Source: Phlebotomus papatasi (taxonomy: Eukaryota; Arthropoda; Insecta; Diptera; Psychodidae). Taken from it: DNA of 64,000 nucleotides. The stretch lies in contig NW_026604516.1 of assembly GCF_024763615.1 (NCBI RefSeq), forward strand, positions 156,465 through 220,464. The letters run 5' to 3'. The position numbers were made by a program, and so were the translations under genes. Shown in pieces: positions 10,813 through 22,225 of this stretch (positions within the stretch are counted from its first letter, which is position 1; every line of letters begins with the position of its first letter). The notes below the pieces were generated by a model. That model had not been told where the DNA came from. It saw nothing but the letters and a program-made list of their open reading frames with translations, and did not search any database.

Positions 10813-12949
10813 TTGCGAAAATGCTAGGGAATTCCCTGTCCGGAACAGTGCTGGAGATGGTCCCCAAGTGGATGGACTCAGATCTGACCATTTCTGGAAG
10901 AGATATGGCGAAAAAGCTAGGGAATTCCATATCCGGAACAGTGCTGGAGATGGTCCCCAAGTGGATGGACTCAGATCTGACCATTTCTGGAAGAGAGATG
11001 GCGAAAAAGCTAGGGAATTCCATATCCGGAACAGTGCTGGAGATGGTCCCCACCATGACCATTTCTGGATGCGACTAGGGAATTCCATAGATCTGGACCA
11101 TGTTCTAGACCATGAGAGATGGCGAAAAAGCTAGGGAATTCCAATTCGGAACATATGGTCCGGATGGACAATGCTGGCTAGGGAATTCCATATGGTGCCC
11201 CATGTGGATGGACTCAGATCTGACCATTTCTGGATGAGAGATGGCGAAAAAGCTAGGGAATTCCATATCCGGAACAGTGCTGGAGATGGTCCCCATGTGG
11301 ATGGACTCAGATCTGACCATTTCTGGATGAGAGATGGCGAAAAAGCTAGGGAATTCCATATCCGGAACAGTGCTGGAGATGGTCCCCATGTGGATGGACT
11401 CAGATCTGACCATTTCTGGAAGAGAGATGGCGAAAAAGCTAGGGAATTCCATATCCGGAACAGTGCTGGAGATGGTCCCCATGTGGATGGACTCAGATCT
11501 GACCATTTCTGGAAGAGAGATGGCGAAAAAGCTAGGGAATTCCATATCCGGAACAGTGCTGGAGATGGTCCCCATGTGGATGGACTCAGATCTGACCATT
11601 TCTGGAAGAGAGATGGCGAAAAAGCTAGGGAATTCCATATCCGGAACAGTGCTGGAGATGGTCACCATGTGGATGGACTCAGATCTGACCATTTCTGGAT
11701 GAGAGATGGCGAAAAAGCTAGGGAATTCCATATCCGGAACAGTGCTGGAGATGGTCACCATGTGGATGGACTCAGATCTGACCATTTCTGGATGAGAGAT
11801 GGCGAAAAAGCTAGGGAATTCCATATCCGGAACAGTGCTGGAGATGTTCCCCATGTGGATGGACTCAGATCTGACCATTTCTGGATGAGAGATGGCGAAA
11901 AAGCTAGGGAATTCCATATCCGGAACAGTGCTGGAGAGCTAGGGTCCGGAACAATGCTGGAGATGGTCACCATGTGGATGGACTCAGATCTGACCATTTC
12001 TGGAAGAGAGATGGCGAAAAAGCTAGGGAATTCCATATCCGGAACAGTGCTGGAGATGGTCCCCATGTGGATGGACTCAGATCTGACCATTTCTGGAAGA
12101 GAGATGGCGAAAAAGCTAGGGAATTCCATATCCGGAACAGTGCTGGAGATGGTCCCCAGATGGGCTCCCATTTCATGTGGATGGACTCAGATCTGACCAT
12201 TTCTGGAAGAGAGATGGCGAAAGAGCTAGGGAATTCCATATCCGGAACAATGCTGGAGATGGTCACCATGTGGATGGACTCAGATCTGACCATTTCTGGA
12301 TAAGAGATGGCGAAAAAGCTAGGGAATTCCATATCCGGAACAGTGCTGGAGAAGGTCCCCATGTGGATGGACTCAGATCTGACCATTTCTGGATGAGAGA
12401 TGGCGAAAAAGCTAGGGAATTCCATATCCGGAACAGTGCTGGAGATGGTCCCCATGTGGATGGACTCAGATCTGAACATTTTTGGAAGAGAGATGGCGAA
12501 AAAGCTAGGGAATTCCATATCCGGAACAGTGCTGGAGATGGTCCCCATGTGTATGGACTGAGATCTGACCATTTCTGAAAGAGAGATGGCGAAAAAGCTA
12601 GGGAATTCCATATCCGGAACAGTGCTGGAGATGGTCCCCATGTGGATGGACTCAGATCTGACCATTTCTGGAAGAGAGATGGCGAAAAAGCTAGGGAATT
12701 CCATATCCGGAACAGTGCTGGAGATGGTCCCCATGTGGATGGACTCAGATCTGACCATTTCTGGATGAAAGGTGGCGAAAAAACTAGGGAATTTCCTGTC
12801 CAGAACAACGCTGGGGATGATCACCCTGCGTATGGACTGAGATCTGACCATTTCAGGAAGAGAGATGGCGAAAAAGCTAGGGAATTCCATATCCGGAACA
12901 GTGCTGGGGATAGTCATCATATGAATGGGCTCAAAACTGATCATATCTG
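10813..12949 (+). repeat. Satellite A, right array (about 23 units of 93 bp)
   Basis: Unit step 93 bp (GAGATGG at 11331 and 11424). Very homogeneous except at 11060-11200, where partial and scrambled units mark a rearrangement. Because 93 is a multiple of 3, open frames of 100-340 codons run through on both strands; they are not genes. Confidence 0.92.
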
Positions 12950-13246
12950 GAGGAAAAATGAGGAAAAGTAGGGTAATACCATGTCCAGAGCTTTTCCAGG
13001 AATCGTCATCTTGTGGATAAAGAGGATTTGGGGATGTCTAAAATAATGATGAGAAGGACGTCTTATGTTCGTAGATCATGAAATAGCTTTTTCTTGCAAA
13101 TTCTAATTCAATTATACTGCGAGAAATGATTGATAAATGGTTTTTAGCTCGTTAAAAAACTGTGGCCGTTTTTTGCTCGTAAGATTTCTCTAGAGGTTTT
13201 TTGAAGTCACCAAAAAAGATACAGGGTTTTTGCAATAAGTCCTCAT
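12950..13246 (-). repeat. Right outer inverted arm of foldback 1
   Basis: Reverse complement of 6812-7109. Similarity ends at about 13246, where unrelated sequence begins. Confidence 0.85.
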
Positions 13247-13264
13247 ATGTGCCCTACAATTATG

Positions 13265-14460
13265 TTGAAGTAATCATCAAAATCGGTTCAGTGACAGTCG
13301 AGATAATTGAGGTTATGTGATATTGAAATTGGTTTTTCGACTGTGGCGCCCCTGGTGTTGGTCCCACGAAGTTCAAATATTCTAGAAAGTTGTAGTATTT
13401 GGTGAGATCATTCGTTTAAGCCCTCATTCATCAAAATCGGTCACATAGAACCGGAGATATGATTTTTCGAATTTCGTGAACTTTGGCCCCTCATATCTCC
13501 GGTTCTATTGAAACCACAGCGCACATACGCACCATTTTGGAAACGTCCTAGACTGGACTACAACATACTAAAATTTCATTAACTTGCACAATGCCGTTTT
13601 TGAGAAAAGTGACTTTGAATTTCGATGAATTTTGACGCTATCACAGCGCCACCTGTGGTGACTTTTTGAACTTCCATCTGAAAGTGCTCATCGAGACGAA
13701 ACCAAAAAGGTAAAATTTAGGTAGCTATGTTAATTAGAACCGGAGATAGAGGCCGGTCAATGTTCGAACTTTGACCCCTTATAGCTCGGGTCAGGGGTTT
13801 TAGATTGACTTAAGGTTTTTTTTGTTTGATAGGTATAATCAACGGCTACAACATACTAAATTTTCAGCCCGATGCACAATGGAATTTTTGAGTTATTTAA
13901 CTTTTAAGATTTAAAAATTTTCTTTTTAAAAAAAGCGCCCCTAGCGGTGGTTTTATGACCTTGCGATGTTAGAAGGGGAAGTGGCATTTCACGAGAGCTT
14001 TCCAAAAAGCCCTCATTTTTTAAATTCTGACAATTAGAACCAGAGTTATGGGCATTTTAAGAAATTTTTTTGGACCCTTACAGCTCGGGTCAGGGGGGGT
14101 CGGGGGACCTTAAGTTTGGTATTGATGGAAAGCTCTAAGGCCCAGCTATAACATACTAAAATTTGAGTCCGCTGAATGCCATAGGGGCGGAGCTATTGAG
14201 AAAACAAAAAAAGGGGGTCTTCAAAATGGCGGAAGGAGGGGTGGGGGGTGGGGGTTCTATGCACCAAGTTGCAATTTTCACCCGATATATAACCTTTGCC
14301 GAAAACCGCAACTCGATATCTTTTTTAGTTTAGGAGCTATTAAGCTCCAAAGAGCGGCCGGCCGTCCGGGAACGTAACTTAGCCCCCCATATATTCGGAA
14401 TCAGGAAGTGGTGAAACACATTTTGGTCAAGTTTGAGCGCGATCGGAGGACATGAAATTT
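13265..14460 (+). repeat. Four divergent direct repeats of about 295 bp
   Basis: Related blocks recur with steps of roughly 290-298 bp. A GCGCCCCT..GGTG-like segment falls near 13345, 13635 and 13933, with a poor copy near 14230. ACAACATACTAAAATTT-like segments lie near 13561, 13848 and 14149. Phrases of the type GAACCGGAGATA and AGCTCGGGTCAGGGG fall between. Copies are too diverged for an ORF. Nothing else is recognised here. Confidence 0.6.
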
Positions 14461-14477
14461 TGTTAGGATTATAGTAG

Positions 14478-17320
14478 GTGAGATTGTTAAGAATCTCACT
14501 TGATATTCCGAAGAGTAGTACGTCCCCGTCGAAAAGGTGTGTCCCATGGTGGACTAATTCTCTAGCTAACATGATCAGAGAGAAAAAGAAATTGGGGAGA
14601 ACACGTAGACGTAACCCTACTCCGGAAAATCTTGAGGCTTATAGAATTAAGAGAAGCGAGATTAAACGTGCTGTACAGGACGCAAAAAAAGAACTTGGAC
14701 AGAATATATACAAAGTTTCGGACCCAATACCCCATCTAAAGAAGTCTGGGATAAAGTCAGAATAATTCGAGGGCATTACAACAGCTGTGCCTCTAGAGAA
14801 ATTTGTAATGAAAATGGCCACACAACAGAGCCTTTAGCCATAGCATAAGTTCTCGCAAAAACTTTCTGTGAAAATTCGGACGACTCTCATATTAACCAAA
14901 AAGAAATCCATATCCGTGATAATCTGGGGTCTATCCATAATATTCCGGCTTTTCCCATGGAAGAACGACTAAATGTGAACTTCACATTCCAGGAGCTAAC
15001 TGAGGCCCTCCAGTCTTGCAAGGGAAAATCATGTGGGCCAGATAATATATCCTACTCCATGCTCAAAAATTTACCATACTCAGAACAAAATCACCTCTTA
15101 GCTTTATATAATAGAATATTTCAAGAAGGATATTTTCCATCTGATTGGAAATTGGCAATTGTTATACCAGTTCTGAAACCTGGTAAAAGTCCACTAGACC
15201 CCATTAGTTATAGGCCTATCTCATTACTTAGTTGCGTAGGGAAGGTGATGGAAAAGATGGTAGCTCGTAGGTTGATGTGGTGGCTGGAGGTTAATAACCT
15301 TATTCCCGAAAATCAAATGGGTTTCCGTAGAGCGCGTTCTACTGCAGATAGTCTGGCCAGCTTACAACACTTCGTTTCCAAATCACTAAACTTGCGTGAG
15401 CATGTGTATTGTGTCAGTTTTGATCTGGAGAAAGTATATGAAAGAGTATGGAGGATTAATATAATTAATCAGCTACGATCTTGGGGTCTTGAAGGTGTAT
15501 TTTTGAGGTTCATAGAGAACTTCCTGTCAGGCAGGTCCTTCCAAGTAGCAATTGGTAACACTCTGTCCGAACCTTACGAACAGAAAAACGGAGTTCCTAC
15601 TGGTAGTGTTTTGAGTGTCCCACTTTTTTTAGTGGCAATGTGTAGTGTGTCACATGTGCTCACTTTTTGTGGAGTCAACCATCTTCTTTATGCAGATGAT
15701 GTAGTTATCTTTGGAAACGGTAAAGACCACAACTTAGATCTGAGACTTCAAAACGCAATAAATATCTTAGAGTCTTGGTCGCACGACTTTGGTTGCAAGT
15801 TTTCTCCACATAAGACCAAAGCTATTCACTTTTGCAGAAAACGGAGGTGTGAAGTCCCTTTCTTGTCATTGTATTGAGTAAAGGTTCAATTTGAGAGCAC
15901 AATTAGAATTCTGGGGGTACTGTTTGACAGTAAATTAACCTTTAGAGCTTACCTGGAAGAGCTTAGAATAAAATGCCTTCAGAGGGTTCAGCTAGTCAAG
16001 ACCTTGGCCAACACGGTTTGGGGATGTAATAGGTCTCAACTGATTCATATTTCCCTTGCGTTGATAGGGGGCAAGTGTGACTATGGTGTGCAGGCATATG
16101 GGACGGCATCAAAAACAAATCTTCGTAAAATTGAAGGCATTTAAATCTTCACCCATTATCAGCATACTGGCCGAAGCCAATGTTCCATCACTTCAAGAAC
16201 GCAGAGAACTCCTAATCATAAGATGGGCTAATAAAGTCAGGGCTGACCCTAGACACTTCCTCCATCAGGAACTTTTGGATGAGGCAAGCAGAAGAAGTGC
16301 CAGGAGGCAAATTACTTCAACTCTCAGGCTTAGCCTTGCACATAGCCAAGAGTATGATGTACCACAATTCACCCTTCACGAAAGATTCGTCTCTCCTAGG
16401 CCTCCATGGCTCTTCCCACACAATAAGGTAGATATCTCTCTTAGCAACAACAAGAAAAAAGACACTCACCCACTAGTGTTTAAGGGAATAGTTCTTGAAA
16501 AGCTTCTATCTCTGCTGACTCAAGTCACCATCTTTACAGATGGTACCAAGCAGACAGAGGGATCGGGATACGGTGTGTACATGGCTAGCCCAGAATGTAG
16601 ATTGTCCTATAAACTTAACGAGAATTCTTCGGTTTTTTCATCGGAGGCAGTAGCAATACTGCACGGATTATCTCTTGAAAAAGCAGGCTCCTCTAGCAAA
16701 ACTATTGCCACGGATAGCCTTTCAGTATGCAAAGCCCTTTTTTAATGATTCTCCTAATTGCCTAGTAAATAAAATAAAAAATGAGTTGGCATCAAATCAA
16801 AACCAGATCCTTTGGATTCCTGGACACTGTGGAGTGAATGGTAATGAGCTGGCTGATAGGTTAGCGAAAGACTATTCGAAATGTAGACTTATTTGATGAA
16901 CGCTTGACACTCGAGGACGCCCAGACAGTAACTAAACGGAGATGGAGAATGAGGAGAGCTGCCACATGGTCTGCTCTTCCTCCGGACAACAAATTGAGAT
17001 CTTTCTGTAGTGACCCTTAAGCCCTGCTTCATCCAGCCGATTTACAGAGGAGACGATAGGGCATTCTATCGAGACTTCGTATAGGCCACACAGCGTTTAC
17101 TCATAAGTACCTCATGGAAAGAGATAATCCTCCCATTTGTGATCGTTGTAATACTAGAGTTAGTGTTAAACATTTATTGGAGGACTGTACTAAATACTCC
17201 GAATTACGATTAGCTTTAGGAGGTATTCATCTGAGTGATATAGATGATAACAGTGATCATAGAAAAATTAAGAAAGTTTTGGAGTTTATTGATTGTTGTG
17301 ATTTGGCAAATCTCATCTAG
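14478..17320 (+). pseudogene. ORF2 (RT, RNase H) of an I-like non-LTR retrotransposon, degenerate
   Basis: Broken pieces in conserved order. The pre-RT linker (IPKSS, VPWWTN, then a K/R-rich helix) covers 14490-14765. The reverse transcriptase (14957-15877) has a FDLEK box, a GVPTGSVLS box and LYADDVVIF (YADD at 15690-15701). The thumb region continues in frame after a TGA at 15875-15877. RNase H begins with IFTDGTKQ near 16530 and shows the SSEAVAIL and ATDSLSV boxes; after a further shift WIPGHCGVNGNELAD follows near 16820. A C-terminal CDRCN...HLLEDC zinc finger ends at 17320. An RNase H after RT fits the I clade. Several stops and frameshifts make it inactive. The endonuclease is missing, replaced by foldback 1. 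It is probably the 3' half of the element whose ORF1 lies at 4814-5910. Confidence 0.8.
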
Positions 17321-17362
17321 TGTTCTTCTTTAGTGACTTTATCTTAAACTGACATACGAGGA

Positions 17363-17394
17363 GGGCCCGTATTACGATTACTGATTACGGGCCC
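17363..17394 (+). other. Perfect 9-bp hairpin in the presumed 3' UTR of the I-like element
   Basis: GGGCCCGTA (17363-17371) and TACGGGCCC (17386-17394) are perfect reverse complements around a 14-nt loop, 42 bases after the ORF2 stop. GC-rich in AT-rich surroundings. It could be an RT recognition structure; function not shown. Confidence 0.45.
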
Positions 17395-18042
17395 CATAAT
17401 CAGTACCCACACAGCGCATATAACTTTAGCCGTTGAGCGCTGTCTAAAATTCAATGATGATTGAATAGACAGTGGCAGAGCTGTTAGGATTTATCTTAGA
17501 ATTTTGGGAGGGTTTACCTAGGAATTCCGGTGAAGAGAGCGCCTATGACGCTCTACAGTCACTGGGGGACAAAATTCTAATAATTAGAGCGCCTTCTTAA
17601 AGGCAGCTCTTTCTTAAAAGAACTTGGGAGGATTCCTTGCATGAGAAGACTTAGTGAAAAGACAAAGTTTTTGCCTTACTTACTTGTCCTTTCCACTACT
17701 GCATCACTCTTGTGAGCTTCTATGCATAAGCCGTAGCTAGATTCCATGGAAAGACGCGACTGATTTATTTTCCCACAAATCAATTATTTATATTACAATA
17801 CTTTCTTAATTCTAAAGAGGTGGGAGAAAGTACAAATTTTTATGCACGCCTACTGCAACTTGGGGGAAATGTGACAAAATATAATGAGCAAGCAAATTTC
17901 TTCCCCTACTTTGCAAGTACATTGTACGTTCTTCCACAATTGCCCTATATTCTTCCAAATATAAACAATGAGAAGTTAGTATGATTTATCAACTTTTAGA
18001 AAGAAATAATAAAAAGAAAAGGATTAAATACATTATAAAAAA
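17395..18042. other. Unassigned region between the I-like element and BEL env
   Basis: No gene seen. It should hold the end of the I-like 3' UTR and, on the minus strand, the 3' non-coding part and possibly LTR of the BEL element. No LTR pair can be confirmed because the 5' side of that element is missing. Confidence 0.35.
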
Positions 18043-20259
18043 TTATTCATGTTCACAGTCGTGAACATCTTGGGCCGGCGGCGCCCTGGATGATGCTTCT
18101 TGGAATATATTGTGTAGCAATCGCCTGAACCTCTCAGATAACGTTACCTCCTCTGGTTCAGGTTGGTCTTCGTTCGGTAGCTCTCTACGACAGCATCGTA
18201 ACCACATTCTCCTCGTTGTCCATGCCACCAACAGGATGATAGGTACGATGATGGAGACCGGTATGGTAAAACTTGGTCCCATAACCCAATTGTGGTGTGT
18301 GTTGGCAATCACCTCTGGAATATGAGCAGTTGTAATTGGCTCAAATGACTTCAGGGGTTGTGGATTTTGAATCTTTATTTTCGCAGCGGTACGATCTGCT
18401 TCAAGCAGAGTAAAATCCATTCGTTTCACAAAGCTAGATGAAACCTTAGTTGTAGATTCAATGCTTGCACGTAGACTCATAGTGCCTGATTCAATAGCAC
18501 ATCCACCCAAAATTTTTATGATGCCAACATTCTCGATGACATGTTCATCTCTTATCCCTTGGCATATTATAGCAATGGACTCTGGTTGACTACTGATAAA
18601 GAGCCAAACATTGTTCATAGTCAATTTTTTGCACAATATGCCTTTCAGATCGATCAAAGTAGCTTTGCAGGATTTCTTGGGATATCTGTTGTAGATCTGA
18701 TCAATAACACAAGTAGGTCGCTCCTTCAGATCATGTACTGCATGAGGGGCACATACGTATCCTGACTGCAAATCATGAGTGCAACCTTCATGACGAAATT
18801 CAAAGAACGTCTGGCTGTTAAAATCAACAGCAATTGTCTCTGACTCTAGATCAGGTGTAAGAAAACTCCTATTAATGAGACGCATTGGAACAGGTGTTAT
18901 GTGGAGCACCTTATACCTCTGTTTCTCCAGAATGTAAAGCTTCCCAAAGATTTGTATAGAATCTGCATTGATTGTGAAGTCAACCTTGGACCCTACTATC
19001 TCAACAACTTGATAATCGGACCCTATTCTATCTAAAGTTCTCCTGATAGTTTTATTTAAAGTTTTGCGTGAGGCAAAATCTAAGATGTTGCCCCTTCCAG
19101 TTCTTGCTCTCATCAATCTCTCATAAAACTCATCTAATTCTTCAAGATAATCACTCGCGGACGTATACATTGCCAAAACTTCCAGTCTTACCCTATTATG
19201 ATCCATAACCACATTCCAAGCTCGTAGTTCCTCTGTGAGTTGAATCACCTGGTTCATCTTCTGCGTATATTGTGACATCTTGGCATTGATTTGTTCTATC
19301 GCGTGATCAACCTTGGCGCTTAATAGCATATTATGCTGATTGATGGAGTCCATCTGTACCCGTTGACTTTGTTGAAGTTCCTCTATATCCCTGTAAACTT
19401 CATCATTCACTCCGAAGACATAGGTTAAAGCCTGGCCTAATAGTCCTCTTCGTTTTCTAACTGCGGAAGTGTATATATTTTCAATTTTTTCAATGACTGA
19501 ACCCACCTTGTGTCGAAGATGTCCGATATAGTATTTACATCTCACATCATGAGTGAGTTCTTCAGCTTCCCGACATGCATTTGATGTATTCTTAAGCGTG
19601 TCCTCTATTGTCAGTCTGTCCTTTGAAAATTGGTCGTAACGATAATCAGTTTCAATTCTCAATATTCCTCTCTTGAGCCTTGCTACACCTAGTTCCTCAA
19701 CATAAAGACCTGGTTGTGGTTCAACAATAGTGTAATTATGAGTTCGAACTGCAGAGTGACTGTGAGTTTGAGTAGCTCCAAGAGTGAAAAGCGCTAACAG
19801 CATGAAAAGAAGTGTGCTTTTCCAGGAACTATTTCTAAATCTTGGTCTGTTGTTTTGACGATTTGCCCAAGCGAAATTACTCGTACTAGGGGTTTGTCTA
19901 AAATCAGAGTCTGTCCGATCAGGCTTCTGATCAATCGGAAGCTTCGCTATCTTAGTGATTGGACGTCTTTTTTCCCCATCCTTAGTCTTCAAATCCACCA
20001 CTCTGTTAATACCATCAGATGCTGGATGGATTCTAATGACTCTTGCCAATGGCCATCGTTGAGGAGGTATGTTTCCGTCCGTGATAAGAACTAAGTCTCC
20101 TATCTCCACAGGCTCTTTCAGTCTCTGCCATTTGTAGCGCTGCTGCAAATGCTGTAAATAGTCACGAGACCATCTTTTCCATAAGGACTGATTCAGCCTC
20201 GTAACTTTTTTCCAACGTCTAAGTGGTTCTTCCTCTTCCACTTCGTTTTCGGGCGGGGC
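18043..20259 (-). pseudogene. BEL/Pao integrase C-terminal domain continuous with a baculovirus-F-like envelope protein
   Basis: The open stretch of 739 codons follows the TAG that ends the integrase segment and keeps the same frame. From a GTG codon at 20239-20241 (residue 1, chosen only for numbering), residues about 1-105 are the integrase-associated DUF5641-type domain (IGDLVLI, RWPLARV). Envelope features follow: a hydrophobic segment near 142-156 (STLLFMLLALFTLGA), a furin-type RKRR at 262-265 followed by GLLG, a long helical/coiled-coil stretch about 285-345, scattered Cys, and a transmembrane segment near 657-674 with a basic cytoplasmic start. This matches the F-protein-type fusion glycoproteins of insect errantivirus-like elements. 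No stop separates pol from env, so env would need splicing or proteolysis. Upstream breaks make the locus unlikely to function. Confidence 0.7.
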
Positions 20260-21291
20260 CTAGATTTGCCTTCCGATGAGGAAGTGTCCCGGCGACAGGG
20301 CAGAAAGATCGTTCGGATCGTTAGACAGCGGGGAAATTGGCCTTGAGTTTAAGGCCGCTTCTACGCGTGTTAGGACTGTCGTGAATTCCTCATACGAAAG
20401 AGTTGTATCCCTCAACACTATCTTCAAGTGTTTCTTCGCTGACTTTACTGCAGCTTCCCATAATCCACCAAAATGAGGAGCTGCTGGTGGGATTAGATGC
20501 CATTGTATCCCTTCCTCAGCTGCATATCTTGATGCATTTTCGGTTGCATCTTTTGTCGCCTTTTTCAATTCCTTTTCTAGTACGTTCTTCGCACCAACCA
20601 AGTTTGTGCCATTATCACTATATATGTTGGCTGGTTTTCCTCTGCGTGATATAAATCTTTTGAACGCAGCTAGAAAAGCTTCTTTTGTAAGATCACTGAC
20701 GAGTTCCATATGTACGGCTCTCGTGCTGAAACAGACAAATATAGCGATATAGCTTTTGGACTTCGCAACTCCCCTTACTTTTGACGCCCTCGTGAAGAAA
20801 GGTCCAGCGAAATCAACTCCGCACGAAGTAAAGGGAGGAGATGAAGTCACTCTCGAATGCGGAAGATTTCCCATCAGCTGATCCGGAGTGTGTCTTTTAT
20901 GTCTGAAACAAATTAGACATTTGTCTATTATACTCTTTACAGTATTTCTCGAATTAGGAATCCAATATTTGTTCCTTAGATAATTCAACGTCAGTGAAAT
21001 TCCTCCATGTAATGTGGAATGATGGGCTTCACGTATAATTAAATTAGCCAAATGAGATTTCTGGGGTATCAAAACTGGATGTTTTGCCCCATATGGGAGT
21101 TCTGAATTTTCGAGTTTTCCTCCCACTCTAAGAAGTCCATCCTCATCAAGAAATGGACTCAACGAGAGTATCTTACTTTTGGAGAGAATAGGAAGTTTCT
21201 TTTGAAGTCGATAAACTTCTGGTCCGAAATATTTTGCTTGGAGTGACTTGACCAGAAACAGTTCCGCCTCTCTCAACTCTTTAGTTGTCAA
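20260..21291 (-). pseudogene. BEL/Pao integrase segment ending in a premature TAG
   Basis: About 343 codons. An HHCC zinc-binding domain (EAHHSTLHGG, then CLICFRHK) is followed by a DDE core with GVDFAGPF, YSDNGTNL and LWEAAVKSAK, then the GHFLIGR motif typical of Pao integrases. The frame ends at TAG (20260-20262) exactly inside this conserved stretch, and the same frame continues into 18043-20259, so the stop looks like a point lesion. It also lies in another frame than the upstream fragment, which it overlaps by 4 bases at 21288-21291. Confidence 0.8.
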
Positions 21292-21775
21292 AGGACCTCT
21301 TGTTTGCTCTTTTTCTTTAACAAGTTAATAAATCTGAAGTAATATGCTGCGATACGAATTGTCTTCGATAAGGAATCATATTTATCCAGAAGCTCATTCT
21401 CTGGTATATCTAATTCTGGTATTTTTTCTTCAGCAGCCATGTGGTCGAAAAAATCATCTCTGTCTATCAACGATAACGGAATTGAAGTAGATGTGGCAGC
21501 CATACACGCTTCTTCTACCATTCTCAGATGCTCATGCTCCTTATCTGGCCAATAATCCTCAGGATCCTTTAGCCATGTTGGTCCTCTCCACCATAGTTTG
21601 GTGGTACGTAATTTTGAAGGACAAATTCCTCGCGACAGAAGATCTGCTGGATTTTCTTCTGTGGAAACATATTGCCAAATCTTTTTATCTGTATATTTAT
21701 GAATTTTTTCGATCCGTTGGGCTACATAATCACCCCATTCAGATGCATCTCTTCGAAGCCATGCCAGGAATATTA
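21288..21775 (-). pseudogene. BEL/Pao pol fragment: end of RNase H and linker
   Basis: Contains WLRRDASEWGDYVAQRIEKI, the ENPADLLSRG motif and the WWRGPTWL motif, which mark the RNase H end in Pao polyproteins, then the linker before integrase. The frame stays open to 21887, but the part beyond about 21775 has no pol similarity (hydrophobic, different composition), so the truncation is placed there. Out of frame with the integrase that follows. Confidence 0.7.
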
Positions 21776-22225
21776 TGAGGAGCCCAGAAGCAAAATGACA
21801 TATATAAAGTGCCAGAAGCAGAAAGACTTGTATTTTTTGCCAGGGGCAAAATGACACATATTTGTATGTATTGGTGGCTCTGTACATTCTCCTCTCTGCC
21901 GACGACTGCTGCCGAGCAAAAGCAAAAGCAGCACTCGTGGACGACAGGAGGTGTAGAAAAAACGGAGATGGGGAAATGCTCTGTGTGTGGTATTTCGTGA
22001 AGGTGCAAAAGGGATGGAAAAACCTTCGCTATGTTTTTTTCTCTTTCTTTTTCAATTTTCTATCTGAATTTCATTCCAGCAGCCAATAATTTTCAGATTT
22101 TTTTCTTTGCATTTTACACTTTTTGAAAAAAAAAGTTATTTCTGTCACCTCAATGATATTATGGGATTTTATGAAAATCCAAGGGAGAAGTATTAAGATG
22201 GAAGTAGTGTACTACCCTCTACTCG
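21776..22225. other. Unassigned spacer between BEL fragment and foldback 2
   Basis: No gene recognised. A motif of the form CCAG(A/G)(A/G)GCAAAATGACA occurs twice close together (about 21783 and 21840). T-rich from 22030. Satellite B starts around 22226. Confidence 0.35.

Larger units (their letters stand above)
6282..14490. mobile_element. Foldback-like composite of three inverted satellites (foldback 1)
   Basis: An unequal palindrome with centre at about 8663. Reading outward, each arm has satellite C (147 bp), satellite B (93 bp), satellite A (93 bp) and a shared unique flank of about 300 bp (6812-7109 inverted relative to 12950-13246). Arms differ in copy number: left about 3.6 C, 5 B and 6 A; right about 11 C, 5 B and 23 A. 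Outside the arms lie two unrelated unique stretches. The outer edges carry GTAGGTGAGATT(C/G)TTAA at 6282-6298 and 14474-14490 as direct repeats, and GTGAGATTCTTAAC (6286-6299) has an exact inverted copy at 14486-14499. No transposase was found. The architecture recalls Foldback elements, whose long inverted ends are internally tandem-repetitive; this is an inference from structure. Confidence 0.6.
18043..21775 (-). mobile_element. 5'-truncated BEL/Pao element with env, defective
   Basis: Reading on the minus strand: the end of RNase H and linker, integrase, integrase C-terminal domain, envelope. Gag, protease and RT are absent; pol-like coding starts abruptly at about 21775. At least one frameshift (about 21290) and one in-frame TAG (20260-20262) break pol. 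Only some BEL/Pao lineages carry env. No LTR was found. Confidence 0.75.

Noticed and set aside
7038..12971. Open frames of 100-340 codons in satellite A, looking like repeat proteins
   Set aside because: Same artefact of a 93-bp unit without stops; mirrored in the inverted arm.
6812..13246. Regularly spaced repeats reminiscent of a CRISPR array
   Set aside because: Units are contiguous 93- or 147-bp satellites without unique spacers, in a eukaryotic setting with introns and retrotransposons.
17760..18042. Possible LTR of the BEL element (purine runs near 17880 and 17915)
   Set aside because: No second LTR copy exists in the window to compare with, and neither run is followed by a clear TG...CA unit.
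21672..22089. Short plus-strand frames near 21700-22090
   Set aside because: Antisense to pol or in low-complexity sequence, with no recognisable domain.
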